Positions 35,501 through 47,565 are shown, numbered from the stretch's first letter. The stretch: 64,000 bases of DNA from Batkoa obscura (GCA_030770535.1 JASVEC010000088.1:1-64000), one strand, 5' to 3'. Numbers and translations: made by a program. The notes: generated from the sequence alone by a model not told the origin.

Positions 35501-35598
35501 TGGGGATGTATTTTTGTGTTTAAGGGTTTTACTAGTAATTTTTCCACTCAAATGGTGCTTAAAAGATAGAAGAAGCGATGAAGCCAGAAAAAATCCAA
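35501..35598 (+). mobile_element. MITE copy adjoining the inverted arm
   Basis: Left end TGGGGATGTATTTTTGTG directly after the TA that closes the right arm. The right end is degraded (GAAGCCAGAAAAAATCC). It ends about 70 bp upstream of tRNA-Val. Confidence 0.75.
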
Positions 35599-35666
35599 AT
35601 TATTAGTTATTACTTTTTGTTGATTTATATAAACTTTTTTATGTGAAATAGTATCTCAAATATCGA

Positions 35667-35740
35667 GTTTCCGTGGTGTAGTTGGTTATCACATCTGTCT
35701 AACACACAGAAGGTCTCCAGTTCGAATCTGGACGGAAACA
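35667..35740 (+). tRNA. tRNA-Val (anticodon AAC)
   Basis: Acceptor stem GTTTCCG/CGGAAAC with discriminator A. D arm GTGTAGTTGGTTATCAC, anticodon stem-loop TCTGT-CTAACAC-ACAGA, T arm CCAGTTCGAATCTGG. 74 nt, no intron. It is the only host gene I can support inside the transposon nest. Confidence 0.96.
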
Positions 35741-35742
35741 TT

Positions 35743-35750
35743 CTTTTTTT
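35743..35750 (+). terminator. Pol III terminator of tRNA-Val
   Basis: CTTTTTTT run two bases after the tRNA 3' end. Confidence 0.75.
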
Positions 35751-35899
35751 AAAAAAAGCTAATTACTTTTGCTATAATTTTTACCTGGTTCATAATACAA
35801 AAGTTTAGTTAGTTTTGAAGGTCCAATTAAAGCAATTTAACCAAACATTAAATCAAGCTTCATTAAAAAAAATTAATATAAATAATGTTATAATCGACT

Positions 35900-36250
35900 G
35901 ATTTGTTTTTATCAAGTGTTTAGTAAATACAATAAGGAGAAATACATTATATAAATGTTACGGTTCATCTATATCAATTTTAATAACCGTTTATAATAAA
36001 TTTAACCAAACAATGTACAAAACTAATGCTCTAAAAAAACAAGAAATAAAAACTAACAATAGGACTACACTATTAATTATAACTTTAGTATTTTTTTTAA
36101 CAAATATAAAAGTTTTAGATTTGATATAAATAGAGATCAACATAATTATTCAAAAATAGTTAATAATTAACAATAAAACACTAATATTATAACCTATTGT
36201 TAAAAATTTAAATTTTTTTGAAAAGCTACTTAAAAACAAAACAGAGATAG
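35900..36250 (+). mobile_element. Old relic of the transposon N-terminal region
   Basis: Plus-strand text still resembles the 5' part and N-terminal ORF (GGTTCATCTATATCAATTTT, then AACCAAACAATGTACAAAAC and GATTTGATATAAATAGAGATC), but with many changes. It shows that the family has been in this locus for a long time. Confidence 0.55.
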
Positions 36251-36295
36251 AAAACCTTTTAGTAAAAAAAAGTTATATAAATTATATAAATCCTA

Positions 36296-38031
36296 TGGGG
36301 TTGTCTAAATTAGTTTCATTATTTTATCCAATTTAAATATTTTGTATTTTAAAAACTTTGCTTAAAATTCTATAAAATCACATCTTTTGTTAAAACAAAA
36401 GTACCCAAACACAGTTCTAAATCATTCTATTATAGCTCATACTGTAAGTTAGTTGAATTTCTACTAGATCTTAAATACATGTTCTTATAAAGCTTAATTG
36501 AGAAATATTTATTATTGACTACTTTATAACCAACATTTCAGATTTGTTATCAAATAAATAAACTATTTTAATGTTATAATTACATTATTAATGTATTCCC
36601 AAGTTAATAAATAGCTGCATGGGAAGGAGTGATTAGCCTTAAAACTATAATTAACTATCCCTATATAGTACAAGTAATAATAGTTTTTACATATTACCAC
36701 AGCTACTTGTTCTTTGACTATTTATTAACTTAGCTACTAATAGCTTAAGTAATCTTAACACTTAATAATATATTTCTATCATTCAACAAACTACTTACTT
36801 GCTTAGTAAATATCGAAATTTTTAAATTCTCTGTTATCTTTGTAAGGTAAGCTGGGATCGATCTTTTAATTTTTCTGTTTTCTATAGACTCTATAACTTT
36901 AATTGGGACTATATCGCTTTTTTTTGATGTATCAGATACTGGATAACAATGTAGTTTATTGTTATGTTTAATAAAGTGTAAATATTTCTTAACATTTTGT
37001 ATCTTTAATATCCTTTTTGTATCTTTGTTTAAAAGCTAGTTATTATACAACTTTTGTTATTTAATTTTTTAATAGTTTCATTAAATGTGTTTTTTTGAGT
37101 ATCAATACAGAATTTATGTAATTTGTATAGTTTTTCTTTGAGAATTTCTTCTAATCTCTCTTTGTTTTTTGCTGTATATCATTCTTCTACTTTTATTTAA
37201 TATATATATTATCTGATGAATATTTACTATCACTATTTTTTTTATTAAATATTGATGAAATAGTTGGATCATTTAGTAAATATTGTATAATAGTTTCAAT
37301 TTGGTCATCTTTAATTTTTTTTATATTTTTAATAATAGGTTGTAATGTTGATATTTTATTATTATTACTTGTTTTTGAATAATCATATTGATTTCTGTTT
37401 ATACTAAACCTAAAACTCTTGCATTCATCAAAAGAATATACTGAAGCTATAGTTGATAATAACGCTACTTGTTGATTTTTGTTTCCTGTTTCCCTCAAAA
37501 CACTAATTTTATACATTGCTTGATTAAGTTTATTATTATTATTATCGATAGTAAACTTTGATAATATATCTTTTCTTTGTTTCGTTTTATTGTAAAATTC
37601 CATAAACCCTGGGTTGGTATAGGTAGCTCTTAAAATTGATGTAAATGAATTATAATGTTTATATTGTGTACTACTCCTCCCCTATATTGATATTGTATTG
37701 AAATTTTGAAAAATTCCATTTCGAGAGTTTAGTTATGAAAGTCTGCATTTTATTTTTATTTCAACAAAAAAAAGTAAATAAGTGTATTTATATAATTATA
37801 TAATCATGTAGTTATGTATTATATATCTATTAAATATCTAACAGAACTAACATAAAACATATAGTTAGGAAAATTAGCTATTTAAGAAAAGGAAACAATT
37901 AAAATAAGTTTTAAATAGAGACATTTAATTTTAGGCTTTTTAGATTTAACCATCATATCAGACACAAATTTAAGATTTTTAAATTTGGATTAATTTCTAA
38001 ATAAATTCTGAAATCAATTCGAATAACCCCA
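36296..38031 (-). mobile_element. TIR transposon copy 3, internally deleted
   Basis: 1,736 bp from TGGGGTTGTCTAAATTAG (TA before it) to AATTCGAATAACCCCA. The right TA is altered to TC. It shows the same loss of the catalytic segment as copies 1 and 2, but with a different middle sequence (GATCGATC for GACCGCTC), which links it to copy 4 in that stretch. Confidence 0.85.
37193..37603 (-). CDS. Transposon N-terminal ORF (copy 3, longest form)
   Basis: 136 residues beginning MEFYNKTKQRKDILSKFTID and ending SSDNIYIK. In this copy the reading frame is open 29 residues upstream of the MYKIS start seen in copies 1, 2 and 4, and copies 5 and 7 share that upstream start. The longer start is therefore probably the original one. 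Domain unknown. Confidence 0.6.
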   Translation of the reverse strand: MEFYNKTKQRKDILSKFTIDNNNNKLNQAMYKISVLRETGNKNQQVALLSTIASVYSFDECKSFRFSINRNQYDYSKTSNNNKISTLQPIIKNIKKIKDDQIETIIQYLLNDPTISSIFNKKNSDSKYSSDNIYIK

Positions 38032-41000
38032 TCTAATAGTTGTTCTCCAAATTATTAAGGTAAAGCCTTTTATAAAAACCAGATAATCCCCCTTCTCTCT
38101 TTTGACTCTCAAAAACAAAAACAAAATATGATTACTTGAAGTTATTCAATATTCCCTGGGTTTACTGTATTATATAAATGTCAGTCACAGTTAACCTTTT
38201 ATGACGAAAGCAAGTTTGGTTATTTTCTAATTGGATGATTCTGCTTATAGTTAAGCTAAGCTCTTAATTCAAAATTCAAATGATTTATTGATAAGAATAA
38301 AAATGGTCCAAAGATGAACCCTTGTTGGGTAAAACCGGGTGTTTTTCTTCCGTCTCAAAGGGGGAGGCTCCCAGTTTCTATTTAATAAATTACAAAAATT
38401 GAAAAAGTAAACCTTAAACTGGGATATGAAGTAAAAATAATCTTTTCTGAATGAATAAAGCCTGCTCAAATGCAGCCCAGGTATAGTTTTTTAGAATCTT
38501 TGTCTTTTTGGAGTGAGTAAGTGGGATGTTTGAATACTAAAATTTTTAAAAAATTCCTAGACTCTATGAAAAGCTATTTTCAAGCATGTTTACTTAGGAT
38601 ATTTCAGATTTAATATAATACAGCGAACTGTTTTGTATTAATATTAATAAGACACTATAATAAGGATTGTAGTTTTATTACATGTTTATGCAATCTATTT
38701 TATATATTGCTAAACATTTCCATCCATTAGCGATAAAAAAGGGGAGCTCTAGCTAATATTATTTGTTTTTAAAGTTTTCCCTTGGTATTTTACAATTTTT
38801 ATTGTTATATAAGCTTTATAAAGTTATAATTGATTTTAAAATATCCCGCTTATTGTTTTCTTCTAAATTCTGTTAAGTACATCAAAATATACATTAATAG
38901 CAGCACTATGTGATTAAGTATAATATTTCAATATCCTATAATATAAATTTACATAAATCTACCTTGACTTTCGATTAAAGTCAAAAAAACCTATGATTAA
39001 GGGTTTAAACCAATATTACTAAAGGTATTATAAAGTACTAAAGAATTTGAGGAGGAGCTTGGTCAGTCAAAGTTAAAGGTTAGTGAGTGGGGTGGTGTTT
39101 GATCTAATGCTCTAAATGTTGGTAGCATTTAGAATTATTTTATTTTTAAAAAATATGGCTACTTTAACCGAAAATTACATAGAAATAATAATTTGTAAAA
39201 TCCGATAATTGTGCAAATATTTGACTATAATTGTAACCAAGTTCAATTAAGTGATGTAAAAGACGTAGATCAAAAACTATTTGTTGACAACAAAGCCCAA
39301 TCAATTATTAAAATTGCTAATAGAAAAAAGGAAGAATAAAAGGTTAGTGAGATTTTTTTCGCATAATATAATAATCTACAGACCTGGGGCTTGGGACCTT
39401 AATTAAACATAATTTTGGTAATTTTCAATAAATCAAGAAGGTTCCCCTTGACTTGAAAAAATTAAGTAAATCTTTTAATATAATCAAAATAGTGTAAAAA
39501 CCCGGTATTTAATTTATGACTTATAGTTATTGATTGTAATAAGCTAAATGTTGACTAATTTATTGTCATCAAAGGTTAAAGTTGAAAATACCGCTGCTAA
39601 CTTAACTTACCTATCATCTTGACCCCCCTCTCACTTTTGTAGTTTTGAATATATTTTAGTGGTTAAGTCACTCAATTTAAGATAAAACCAAATCTGATTT
39701 ATAAAATTGTAATTAAAAATCCGTACCATGTCTCGGTTGGTTGGGGGGGGTGTATTGTTATTATATAATATTTAAATAGAGCTTAAATTTACTTTATTTT
39801 ATTTTCTAAAAAATTTCAAAATCCACGATTCCAATAAAAACATGATATTTGATAAAAAAACCGTAATCAATATAAATAACTAATACAATAGGTATAAAAA
39901 GTACAACAAATCATCAGTGCTAAGTGGTTACGGTAATTTATAATAGTATTATTTTAATCATCTCGTAATACAGAAAACATTTATTATATCATTTTGGTTT
40001 AAATTGTGTGTCATCTCTTACCAAACTTCAAACATTAGATAAGAACGATTGAAATAAGTATTTAAGCAAGCTATCTCAAAAATTTACAGTTTTAACAAAT
40101 ATGAAATCAAACTGAACACATGATGGGAAGCAAGTTATAACCATAAATATAAAAAAGTCATAAATATAGAATAGTTGGGGTAAATAGGAATTAAAACAAC
40201 GTTTAAAAAATTGAAAAATCAATCAATCACGAAATAAAATTTAAAATATCAGTACATAGACTTACTTGGGCTTATCTATGAGTAACTACTATGGAGAAGT
40301 TAGTTTGGTAGGAAAAATAAAAGCTTGTGTATAAATATTTCAAGTTATAGAATAAAAATACAATTGTATATAAAAAACTTTAAAATGAAGGCAAAGAGCA
40401 AGGATTATAGTATATACAATACTAAAGTATAGTAAACTACTAGAGAGTTTTTACGCTAACAAATAGTATGTGGTTAGAAAATTTCTATAAGAAATTTCAG
40501 GTTTACAAATCTTTGCCACTCTCTCTTTTAACCGATTAATGTTGAATCAAATTCAATTTTGTCTGGCAGTAAGTAGTTTAATGGTAAACATAAGATTAAT
40601 AAATCCGTATTTTTTTAAGCGTTATTTTATTTCATTTATTTAAGCTCAGAATTGTTAGAGTTAATATTTTATTAATTTCACTGCTAATGACCCTAAACAA
40701 GATCAAAACTTAAAAAAATCTTGAAAAAGTCAACCAAAGCTCCTATAATTTATTAGCGGGTAATAATGCTTAAAATCAGAAGATGAAATTCAGATTAAAA
40801 TGGCCTTTCTGGGTTTTAGTTGTAAAATGGAGAGTATTAAAAGAAAAGAGAATGTTGAGCAGCTATCCAAACAAAGTTACTAAAAGCTAAAACTTAAAAA
40901 TGCAAAATACTTATAGACAGTATTATATGATCTTTTTGTATAGGCTTATATTCTCCTCAAAACACCACTTAGTATCAGTTATTGTGAGATTTGAAAATAA

Positions 41001-42295
41001 AATTCTAAAGCTTTTTTTACAAGTAATATTGGATATTGGATCAAACGGAGTATATATCAAAAGTGACTATGGTTGATGCATAATAAGAGATAAAGAGAAT
41101 ATAAGCTTTATATTTCTAATATCAAAAAGTTTAGAGATTAAAAAAGAGAAGTAGATGTCATTTATAAAATAGTTTGATAAAACATGGAAGGGGGGAAATA
41201 AAGTGAGAAGAGAGTGTTGGTTTTTCTGTTTTTTAGATTTTGATAAACCATAAAATATATCTAAGAATTTAAACTTATAGAAGAGGGATGTATTTTAGTG
41301 TTTAAGAATTTTATTAACAATCTTTCCGCTTAAATAGTGCTTAAAAAATGGAAAAAGTAATAAAATAAAATAAACATCACCTTTAATGTTGTTTTAAGTC
41401 CAACACAAAAAGCATAAATGATCGATTTTTGGCTTAGATTGAAATTTCTGGGAAAATAATAACGACCTTTTTTTAAAAAACAAATTCTTAAATTTAGCAG
41501 TATTAGAAACCTATAAAATTCAAAATATAACAAGAATACCAAATGATCTGTAAATTTAACAATTGAATTTCTTATAGTGGTGTATCAAAATAATACAGTC
41601 AAATATAATCTTTAATTCTTTTTGCTTTAAAATTGACTAAAAACAACAAAAAATTACAATAGATTTTAATTCTTGAAATTATTTTCCATTAAGCTCCTAA
41701 TTACTCCAGAATCCCTAAAAATGTATCGTATAATTAGTAGGGATGGAAAATGAAATCAGAGGCTGATTTTGAAATAAACTGATCGTTATTTAAATGCATC
41801 TGCAATTTAGATCATTTGATTTATTTCAAAAATGGATTAGATTTTTAAACTTAAGCTTTAAATTTTGCCAGTTATGGAGTTAAAGTGGTTTGGTTTGATT
41901 TTAAAACCACCACAAAGTCTTAAAACTACCTACTTTATTAATCGTTTTTGAAAATAAAACAGCTTCAAATTATAAAGTTAGTTTAATTGGACAAGTTTAC
42001 ACCTATTATTTATAGTATAGTAAATAAAAAGTCAACACTAAATTTAACTTCAGAATATTTGGTTGAAATGCTAATTTTTGAATCCAATGGCGGGGTTGCT
42101 TGTCAAATACATAAATGAATTAAAAACCTCCCCACCAAGCTTAAATCAAACAAGGATTTCGAATTGACTTTTGGATTCTGAGTTATTTCAAAAGTGAAAT
42201 TTTTGATATTACTATTAGCTTTGGATTAATAAAATTATTTAAAAATAACATGAATTAAGTGTTAAGATAATGAAGATAGCACATTATTTAAAATA
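38032..42295. other. 4.3-kb stretch with no gene and one MITE
   Basis: No supported exon, RNA gene or transposon end apart from a diverged MITE at about 41,285-41,384. Short G-rich runs occur at about 39,050 and 39,735. The open frames here have no motif. Confidence 0.4.
41285..41384 (+). mobile_element. MITE copy, diverged
   Basis: AGGGATGTATTTTAGTGTTT at the left, TTTCCGCTTAAATAGTGC in the middle and AACATCACC at the right. The TA flanks are no longer clear. Confidence 0.65.
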
Positions 42296-42743
42296 TAGGG
42301 CTGTCTAAATTAATTTCATTATTTTATCCAATTTAAATATTTTGTATTTTAAAAACTTTGCTTAAAATTCTATAAAATCACATCTTTTATTAAAACAAAA
42401 GTACCCAAACACAGTTCTAAATCATTATATATAGCTCATACTGTAAGTTAGTTGAATTTCTACTAGATCTTAAATACGTGTTCTTATAAAATTTTATTGA
42501 GAAATATTTATTATCAACTGCTTTATAACCAACATTTCAGATTTGTTATCAAATAAATAAACTATTTTAATGTTATAACTACATTATTAATATATTGCCA
42601 AGTTAATAAATAGCTGTATGGGAGGGAGTGGTTAGCCCCAAAACTATAACTAACCATCCCTATATAGTACAAGTAATAATAGTTTTTACATATTATTACA
42701 GTTACTTGTTCTTTGACTATTTATTAACTTAGTTATTAATAAC

Positions 42744-43001
42744 TTAAGTAATCTTAACATTCAACAATATATTTCTATCATTCAACAAACTACTTACTTG
42801 CTTAGTAAATATCGAAATTTTTAAATTCTCTGTTATCTTTGTAAGGTAAGCTGGGATCGATCTTTTAATTTTTCTGTTTTCTATAGACTCTATAACTTTA
42901 ATTGGGACTATATCGCTTTTTTTTGATGTATCAGATACTGGATAACAATGTAGTTTATTGTTATGTTTGATAAAATGTAAATACTTCTTAATGCCCTGCA
43001 T
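42744..43001 (-). CDS. Transposon C-terminal ORF (copy 4)
   Basis: 85 residues, MQGIKKYLHFIKHNNKLHCY onward. Basic and unrecognised. It follows the core ORF in the next stretch and is identical to the frame in copy 5. Probably the C-terminal part of the transposase separated by small changes. Confidence 0.55.
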   Translation of the reverse strand: MQGIKKYLHFIKHNNKLHCYPVSDTSKKSDIVPIKVIESIENRKIKRSIPAYLTKITENLKISIFTKQVSSLLNDRNILLNVKIT

Positions 43002-43068
43002 CTATATTATTCTTTTTGTCCTTTTGTTTCTTTTATACTTTTTAAAAATTATATCTGTTTTCCCATTA

Positions 43069-43569
43069 TTAACAGTCCGAGTTATTAATTTTATTATGCT
43101 CGCAAATAAAAGCCTCAAATCTTGAAATTAATTGATCGATATCTTCTATTTTACCTAACGCTTCAAAACTACTTTTCCATTTTGAAAGGTTTCCAAAATG
43201 TCCATCAACTATACTTTTCCCATGATGGTCAGCAAAAAAATTAAGATTAACATTCAAACTACTATTTATTTTATGAATTTCTTTAAACATATAATGTAAG
43301 AACTCTTGGGATCTAAAATGATTTTCTGTATCTGCCCATATATTAATTTTTGTAAACTTTTTAAATAGAAGCTCTATAGAGATCAAATTGATTAAACAAT
43401 CTCCTGCATATGCTGAATCATGATTCAATATTTCAGATAAATAATCAAAGTAAACTCTGCCTATTGTTTTATCATCTTTTAAATATAAAACACCAAAGCC
43501 TAATACTGATATAGCTTGTTTATTATAATGATCTAGATTTATTGAATCTGGTCTTGCTCCTATTTCCAT
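43069..43569 (-). CDS. DDE-like transposase core (copy 4)
   Basis: 166 residues from an internal ATG (MEIGARPDSINLDHYNKQ). The frame is open further upstream, through LDFKQN. Candidate acidic residues are Asp of LDFKQN (first), Asp of IWADTENHF (second) and Asp of HGKSIVDGHF (third), spaced as in RNase-H-fold transposases. The HGK..DG motif reminds me of a group of unplaced eukaryotic transposases; I do not assign a named superfamily. The frame ends at NSDC, where the old relic near 34.6 kb instead reads on, so a one-base insertion may have shortened it. Identical to copy 5 in protein sequence. Confidence 0.65.
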   Translation of the reverse strand: MEIGARPDSINLDHYNKQAISVLGFGVLYLKDDKTIGRVYFDYLSEILNHDSAYAGDCLINLISIELLFKKFTKINIWADTENHFRSQEFLHYMFKEIHKINSSLNVNLNFFADHHGKSIVDGHFGNLSKWKSSFEALGKIEDIDQLISRFEAFICEHNKINNSDC

Positions 43570-43742
43570 ATTTTGTTTAAAATCTAAAACTATTATACAA
43601 CTTTTGTTATTTAATTTTTTAATAGTTTCATTAAATGTGTTTTTTTGAGTATCAATACAGAATTTATGTAATTTGTATAGTTTTTCTTTGAGAATTTCTT
43701 CTAATCTCTCTTTGTTTTTTGCTGTATATCATTCTTCTACTT

Positions 43743-44066
43743 TTATTTAATATATATATTATCTGATGAATATTTACTATCACTATTTTTTTTATTAAAT
43801 ATTGATGAAATAGTTGGATCATTTAGTAAATATTGTATAATAGTTTCAATTTGGTCATCTTTAATTTTTTTTATATTTTTAATAATAGGTTGTAATGTTG
43901 ATATTTTATTATTATTACTTGTTTTTGAATAATCATATTGATTTCTGTTTATACTAAACCTAAAACTCTTGCATTCATCAAAAGAATATACTGAAGCTAT
44001 AGTTGATAATAACGCTACTTGTTGATTTTTGTTTCCTGTTTCCCTCAAAACACTAATTTTATACAT
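43743..44066 (-). CDS. Transposon N-terminal ORF (copy 4)
   Basis: 107 residues, same as copies 1 and 2 (MYKISVLRETG), unlike copy 5 (MYKISALRETG). Separated from the core frame by a short non-open stretch where the ~50-residue segment seen in copy 7 is missing. Confidence 0.55.
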   Translation of the reverse strand: MYKISVLRETGNKNQQVALLSTIASVYSFDECKSFRFSINRNQYDYSKTSNNNKISTLQPIIKNIKKIKDDQIETIIQYLLNDPTISSIFNKKNSDSKYSSDNIYIK

Positions 44067-45054
44067 TGCTTGATTAAGTTTATTATTATGTATTGATAGT
44101 AAACTTTGATAATATATCTTTTCTTTGTTTCGTTTTATTGTAAAATTCCATAAACCCTGGGTTGGTATAGGTAGCTCTTAAAATTGATGTAAATGAATTA
44201 TAATGTTTATATTGTGTACTACTCCTCCCCTATATTGATATTGTATTGAAATTTTGAAAAATTCCATTTCGAGAGTTTAGTTATGAAAGTCTGCATTTTA
44301 TTTTTATTTCAACAAAGAATAAGTTTTGAATAGAGAGATTTAACTTTAGGCTTTTTAGATTTAACCATCATATCAGACACAAATTTAAAATTTTTAAATT
44401 TGGATTAATTTCTAAATAAATTCTGAAACCAATTCGTATAACCCTCACACACTAAAGTTTTTAAGCACTGTTTGTTTTAAGATGAAAACTAGAATCTGGC
44501 AAGATAGATAAAGTAAAAACTGTTTTTTTAAAGAGTTGTTATTATTATTGTTAACATATGAATTGTTTTACCATCCTTTTTTAATACTGAATACCAAACC
44601 TCTGTTAAACTTCCGATCTATAGCTTTCAGCAGAGGCACTTCCATATAAAAGCTAGTTTAATATTATAAAAATATTATTTAACTCATTACAATGCCCTAA
44701 CCCTAAACCCAACGTGTAACGTGTCTTATTTTTTAATTTAGTTGTCCTCCCCATAAGTTTTTTATTCTAAATATAACCCCATTTTCATAAGTTTGTTCTA
44801 TTACTACTTAGCTACTTTTTTCCTTACTTTTTTCCTTCCGGATGATCTAAATTTGACTTTTTGGGCATAATCATTAAGACTATACTATTGTCCCCATTTC
44901 CACTTTGTTTGCAAAAACAGTCCAGTCCAGTCCACACCACACATCCTTTATCAATTTTTAAACTTCGTGTACACACGACATTAAGTTTATTTTGAAAAAA
45001 AATAAAAATTATGCTTTCTCCCTTTTCTTATATACATGTAAAACTTATACAATA

Positions 45055-45155
45055 TGGTGATCTATTTTTGTATTTAAGAATTTTACTAATAATTTTGCCA
45101 CTCAAATAGCGCTTAAAAAATGGAAAAAATAATGAAGTCAAAAAAAACATTACCA
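45055..45155 (+). mobile_element. MITE copy, first of a tandem pair
   Basis: TGGTGATCTATTTTTG to CATTACCA. The TA at 45156-45157 closes this copy and opens the next one, so the two elements share one TA. Confidence 0.8.
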
Positions 45156-45157
45156 TA

Positions 45158-45257
45158 TGGGGATGTATTTTTGTATTTAAGAATTTTACTGACAATTTTT
45201 CCACATAAATAGCGCTTAAAAAATGGAAAAATAATGAAACTAAAAAAAACAGCCCCA
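45158..45257 (+). mobile_element. MITE copy, second of a tandem pair
   Basis: TGGGGATGTATTTTTG to ACAGCCCCA, followed by TA. Same orientation as its neighbour. The ACAGCCCCA end resembles the big transposon's terminus (GACAGCCCCA). Confidence 0.85.
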
Positions 45258-45730
45258 TATACTCTCCTCTCCTATCAAAAAAACAGCAAATACTCACACT
45301 TATACAGTACATCCTATGTTTTCTCTTTAAAAAAAACTTGGGGTATTTTAAGTATAAGTAGTCTCTGGTACCCCCGTGTTATACAGAACATTCAAACTCA
45401 ATAGAAGCAGCTTCAGGGGAAGGTTATTATTATTAAGCTTTACCTTTTATCCCAAGCTATGGCTTTTTTTAAACCTTTTTAAATAAACTTTTGAGAGCAA
45501 CGCAACCATACTCTGCCATATTATCTAGTCATTTTTTTATAGTTTAAAGCTACCCCATACTTTGAATATAAATAGTAACTTTTCACAGGTTTCTATGCCC
45601 TTTGAAGATAATACAAAAAACCGTATATCTTTTACTTTTATTCTATTACTAAGCTCCTTTGTTTTTTAGTTGATTCCATTTTGTAATACCCTGTGCCCTG
45701 TGGCAACTAAATGAAAAAAGTAATTAAATA

Positions 45731-45830
45731 CGGGGATGTATTTTTGTGTTAAGGATTTTACTAACAAATTTTCCGTTTAAATAGCGCTTAAAAAATGGAA
45801 AAAATAGTGAAGTCAAAAAAAACATTACCA
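45731..45830 (+). mobile_element. MITE copy (TGGGGATGT family)
   Basis: 100 bp, CGGGGATGTATTTTTGTG to CATTACCA, TA flanks. Confidence 0.8.
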
Positions 45831-46305
45831 TATAGTTTTATAAAACTAGTTAGTAAATAAACCCCCTTATTGCTTTCAAAAGTAAACCTAAGGGGTTTTA
45901 CTCCTTTCTTTATTTTGTCAATATTTAATCAAAGTTTAATAAAATAAATTTTTTAATTAGCAATTACTTAAATTTAAGCTCAATTTTAAAATTTAACTGT
46001 ATTTTGAAACAAATGGAATAGTTTAAACTACAATTACATCTAAACAACAATTAGTTAGAATTCAATGCATCGTACCATTTTGAAAACAATTTATAATTTC
46101 GAAAACTCCTTAATAATAAGCTTTCACATACATTAGGTAGTATTACTTTCTAATTTTGTTTTGTATTAGTAAAGCTTTTTTTACATAAATCATATTTTAC
46201 TCTAGCTTAAATGTCTATTTGATTTTAAAGTAATAATAAATAATAAGGATTAAAAGAAATTTTTTCTAGCTTTTTATCTAAAAATCAAAATTACACAGTA
46301 CAGTA

Positions 46306-46404
46306 TGGGGATGTATTTTTTTGTTTAAGAATTTTGCCAACAATCTTCTACTCAAATAGCGCTCAAAAAATAGAGAAAGTAATGAAACCAAAAAAGACAC
46401 CCCA
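46306..46404 (+). mobile_element. MITE copy (TGGGGATGT family)
   Basis: 99 bp, TGGGGATGTATTTTTTTG to GACACCCCA, TA flanks. Confidence 0.8.
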
Positions 46405-46471
46405 TATATAGTTTATAGAGTCCAAATAAAAGATGTATGTGCAATACAATTGTTTGATATTAAAGAATATA

Positions 46472-46572
46472 TAGGGATGTATTTTTGTTTTCAAAAATTT
46501 TACTAATAATTTTTCCACCCAAAATAGCACTTAAAAGATGGAAAAAATGTTGAGGCTAAAAAAACATTCACA
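46472..46572 (+). mobile_element. MITE copy (TGGGGATGT family), diverged
   Basis: TAGGGATGTATTTTTG to CATTCACA, TA flanks, same orientation as the preceding copy 67 bp away. Confidence 0.75.
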
Positions 46573-46987
46573 TATAAGATAAACAAAAATTACTTTTTTA
46601 TTAAACTTTTGGCTATTTATTTCACTTATAATTAAATGATTTTTAATAAATCTTTTGTTTTATAATGCTAAAAAGTTAAAATAAGTAATTTAAAAGTAAC
46701 TTTAAATTTTATTTATTGTGATGTTAAAAATTAATCCAAGTTTTGAGTTTTTAAATTTCTAAAGCCTGCCTCAACATATGGGGTTGTCCTAATTATATAA
46801 TCATATAGTTATTTGACTTTATTTGACTTTATTTTTTGTTGAAATAAAAATAAAATGCAGACTTTCATAACTAAACTTTCGAAATGGAATTTTTGAAAAC
46901 TTCAATACAATAGGGAGGAGTACACAATATAAACATTATAATTCATTTACATCAATTTTAAGAGCTACTTATAACAACCCAAGGTTC

Positions 46988-47392
46988 ATGGAATTTTATA
47001 ATAAAACGAAACAAAGAAAAGACATATTATCAAAGTTTACTATCGATAATAATAAACTTAATCAAGTAATGTATAAAATTAGTGCTTTAAGGGAAACAGG
47101 AAACAAAAATCAACAAGTAGCGTTATTATCAACTATAGCTTCAGTATATTCTTTTGATGAATGCAAGAGTTTTAGGTTTAGTATAAACAGAAATCAATAT
47201 GATTATTCAAAAACAAGTAATAATAATAAAATATCAACATTACAACCTATTATTAAAAATATAAAAAAAATTAAAGATGACCAAATTGAAACTATTATAC
47301 AATATTTACTAAATGATCCAACTATTTCATCAATATTTAATAAAAAAAATAGTGATAGTAAATATTCATCAGATAATATATATATTAAATAA
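46988..47392 (+). CDS. Transposon N-terminal ORF (copy 5)
   Basis: 134 residues, MEFYNKTKQRKDILSKFTID to SSDNIYIK. Compared with copy 3 it lacks two Asn of a repeat and has ISAL for ISVL. No known domain. Confidence 0.6.
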   Translation: MEFYNKTKQRKDILSKFTIDNNKLNQVMYKISALRETGNKNQQVALLSTIASVYSFDECKSFRFSINRNQYDYSKTSNNNKISTLQPIIKNIKKIKDDQIETIIQYLLNDPTISSIFNKKNSDSKYSSDNIYIK

Positions 47393-47565
47393 AAGTAGAA
47401 GAATGATATACAGCAAAAAACAAAGAGAGATTAGAAGAAATTCTCAAAGAAAAACTATACAAATTACATAAATTCTGTATTGATACTCAAAAAAACACAT
47501 TTAATGAAACTATTAAAAAATTAAATAACAAAAGTTGTATAATAGTTTTAGATTTTAAACAAAAT

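Larger units (their letters stand above)
42296..44447 (-). mobile_element. TIR transposon copy 4, retains catalytic core
   Basis: About 2,150 bp from TAGGGCTGTCTAAATTAA (TA before it) to AATTCGTATAACCCTCA. Genes lie on the minus strand in the order N-terminal ORF (43743-44066), core (43069-43569 and its upstream extension), C-terminal ORF (42744-43001). The inner ~1.3 kb mirrors copy 5 without an indel (coordinates sum to 91,135), while both ends differ from copy 5 by many bases. Confidence 0.88.
44448..46778. other. Spacer between mirrored copies 4 and 5, rich in MITEs
   Basis: No gene seen. Less AT-rich patches occur near 44.9 and 45.4 kb. CCCTAACCCTAAACCC at about 44,696-44,711 resembles two to three telomere units. 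Five MITEs (listed separately) sit between 45.05 and 46.57 kb. Confidence 0.45.

Noticed and set aside
38269-38469. 66-codon minus-strand frame
   Set aside because: No homology-like motif; isolated in a gene-poor stretch.
45028-45312. 94-codon minus-strand frame
   Set aside because: Runs through the two tandem MITEs; it is their reverse strand, not a gene.
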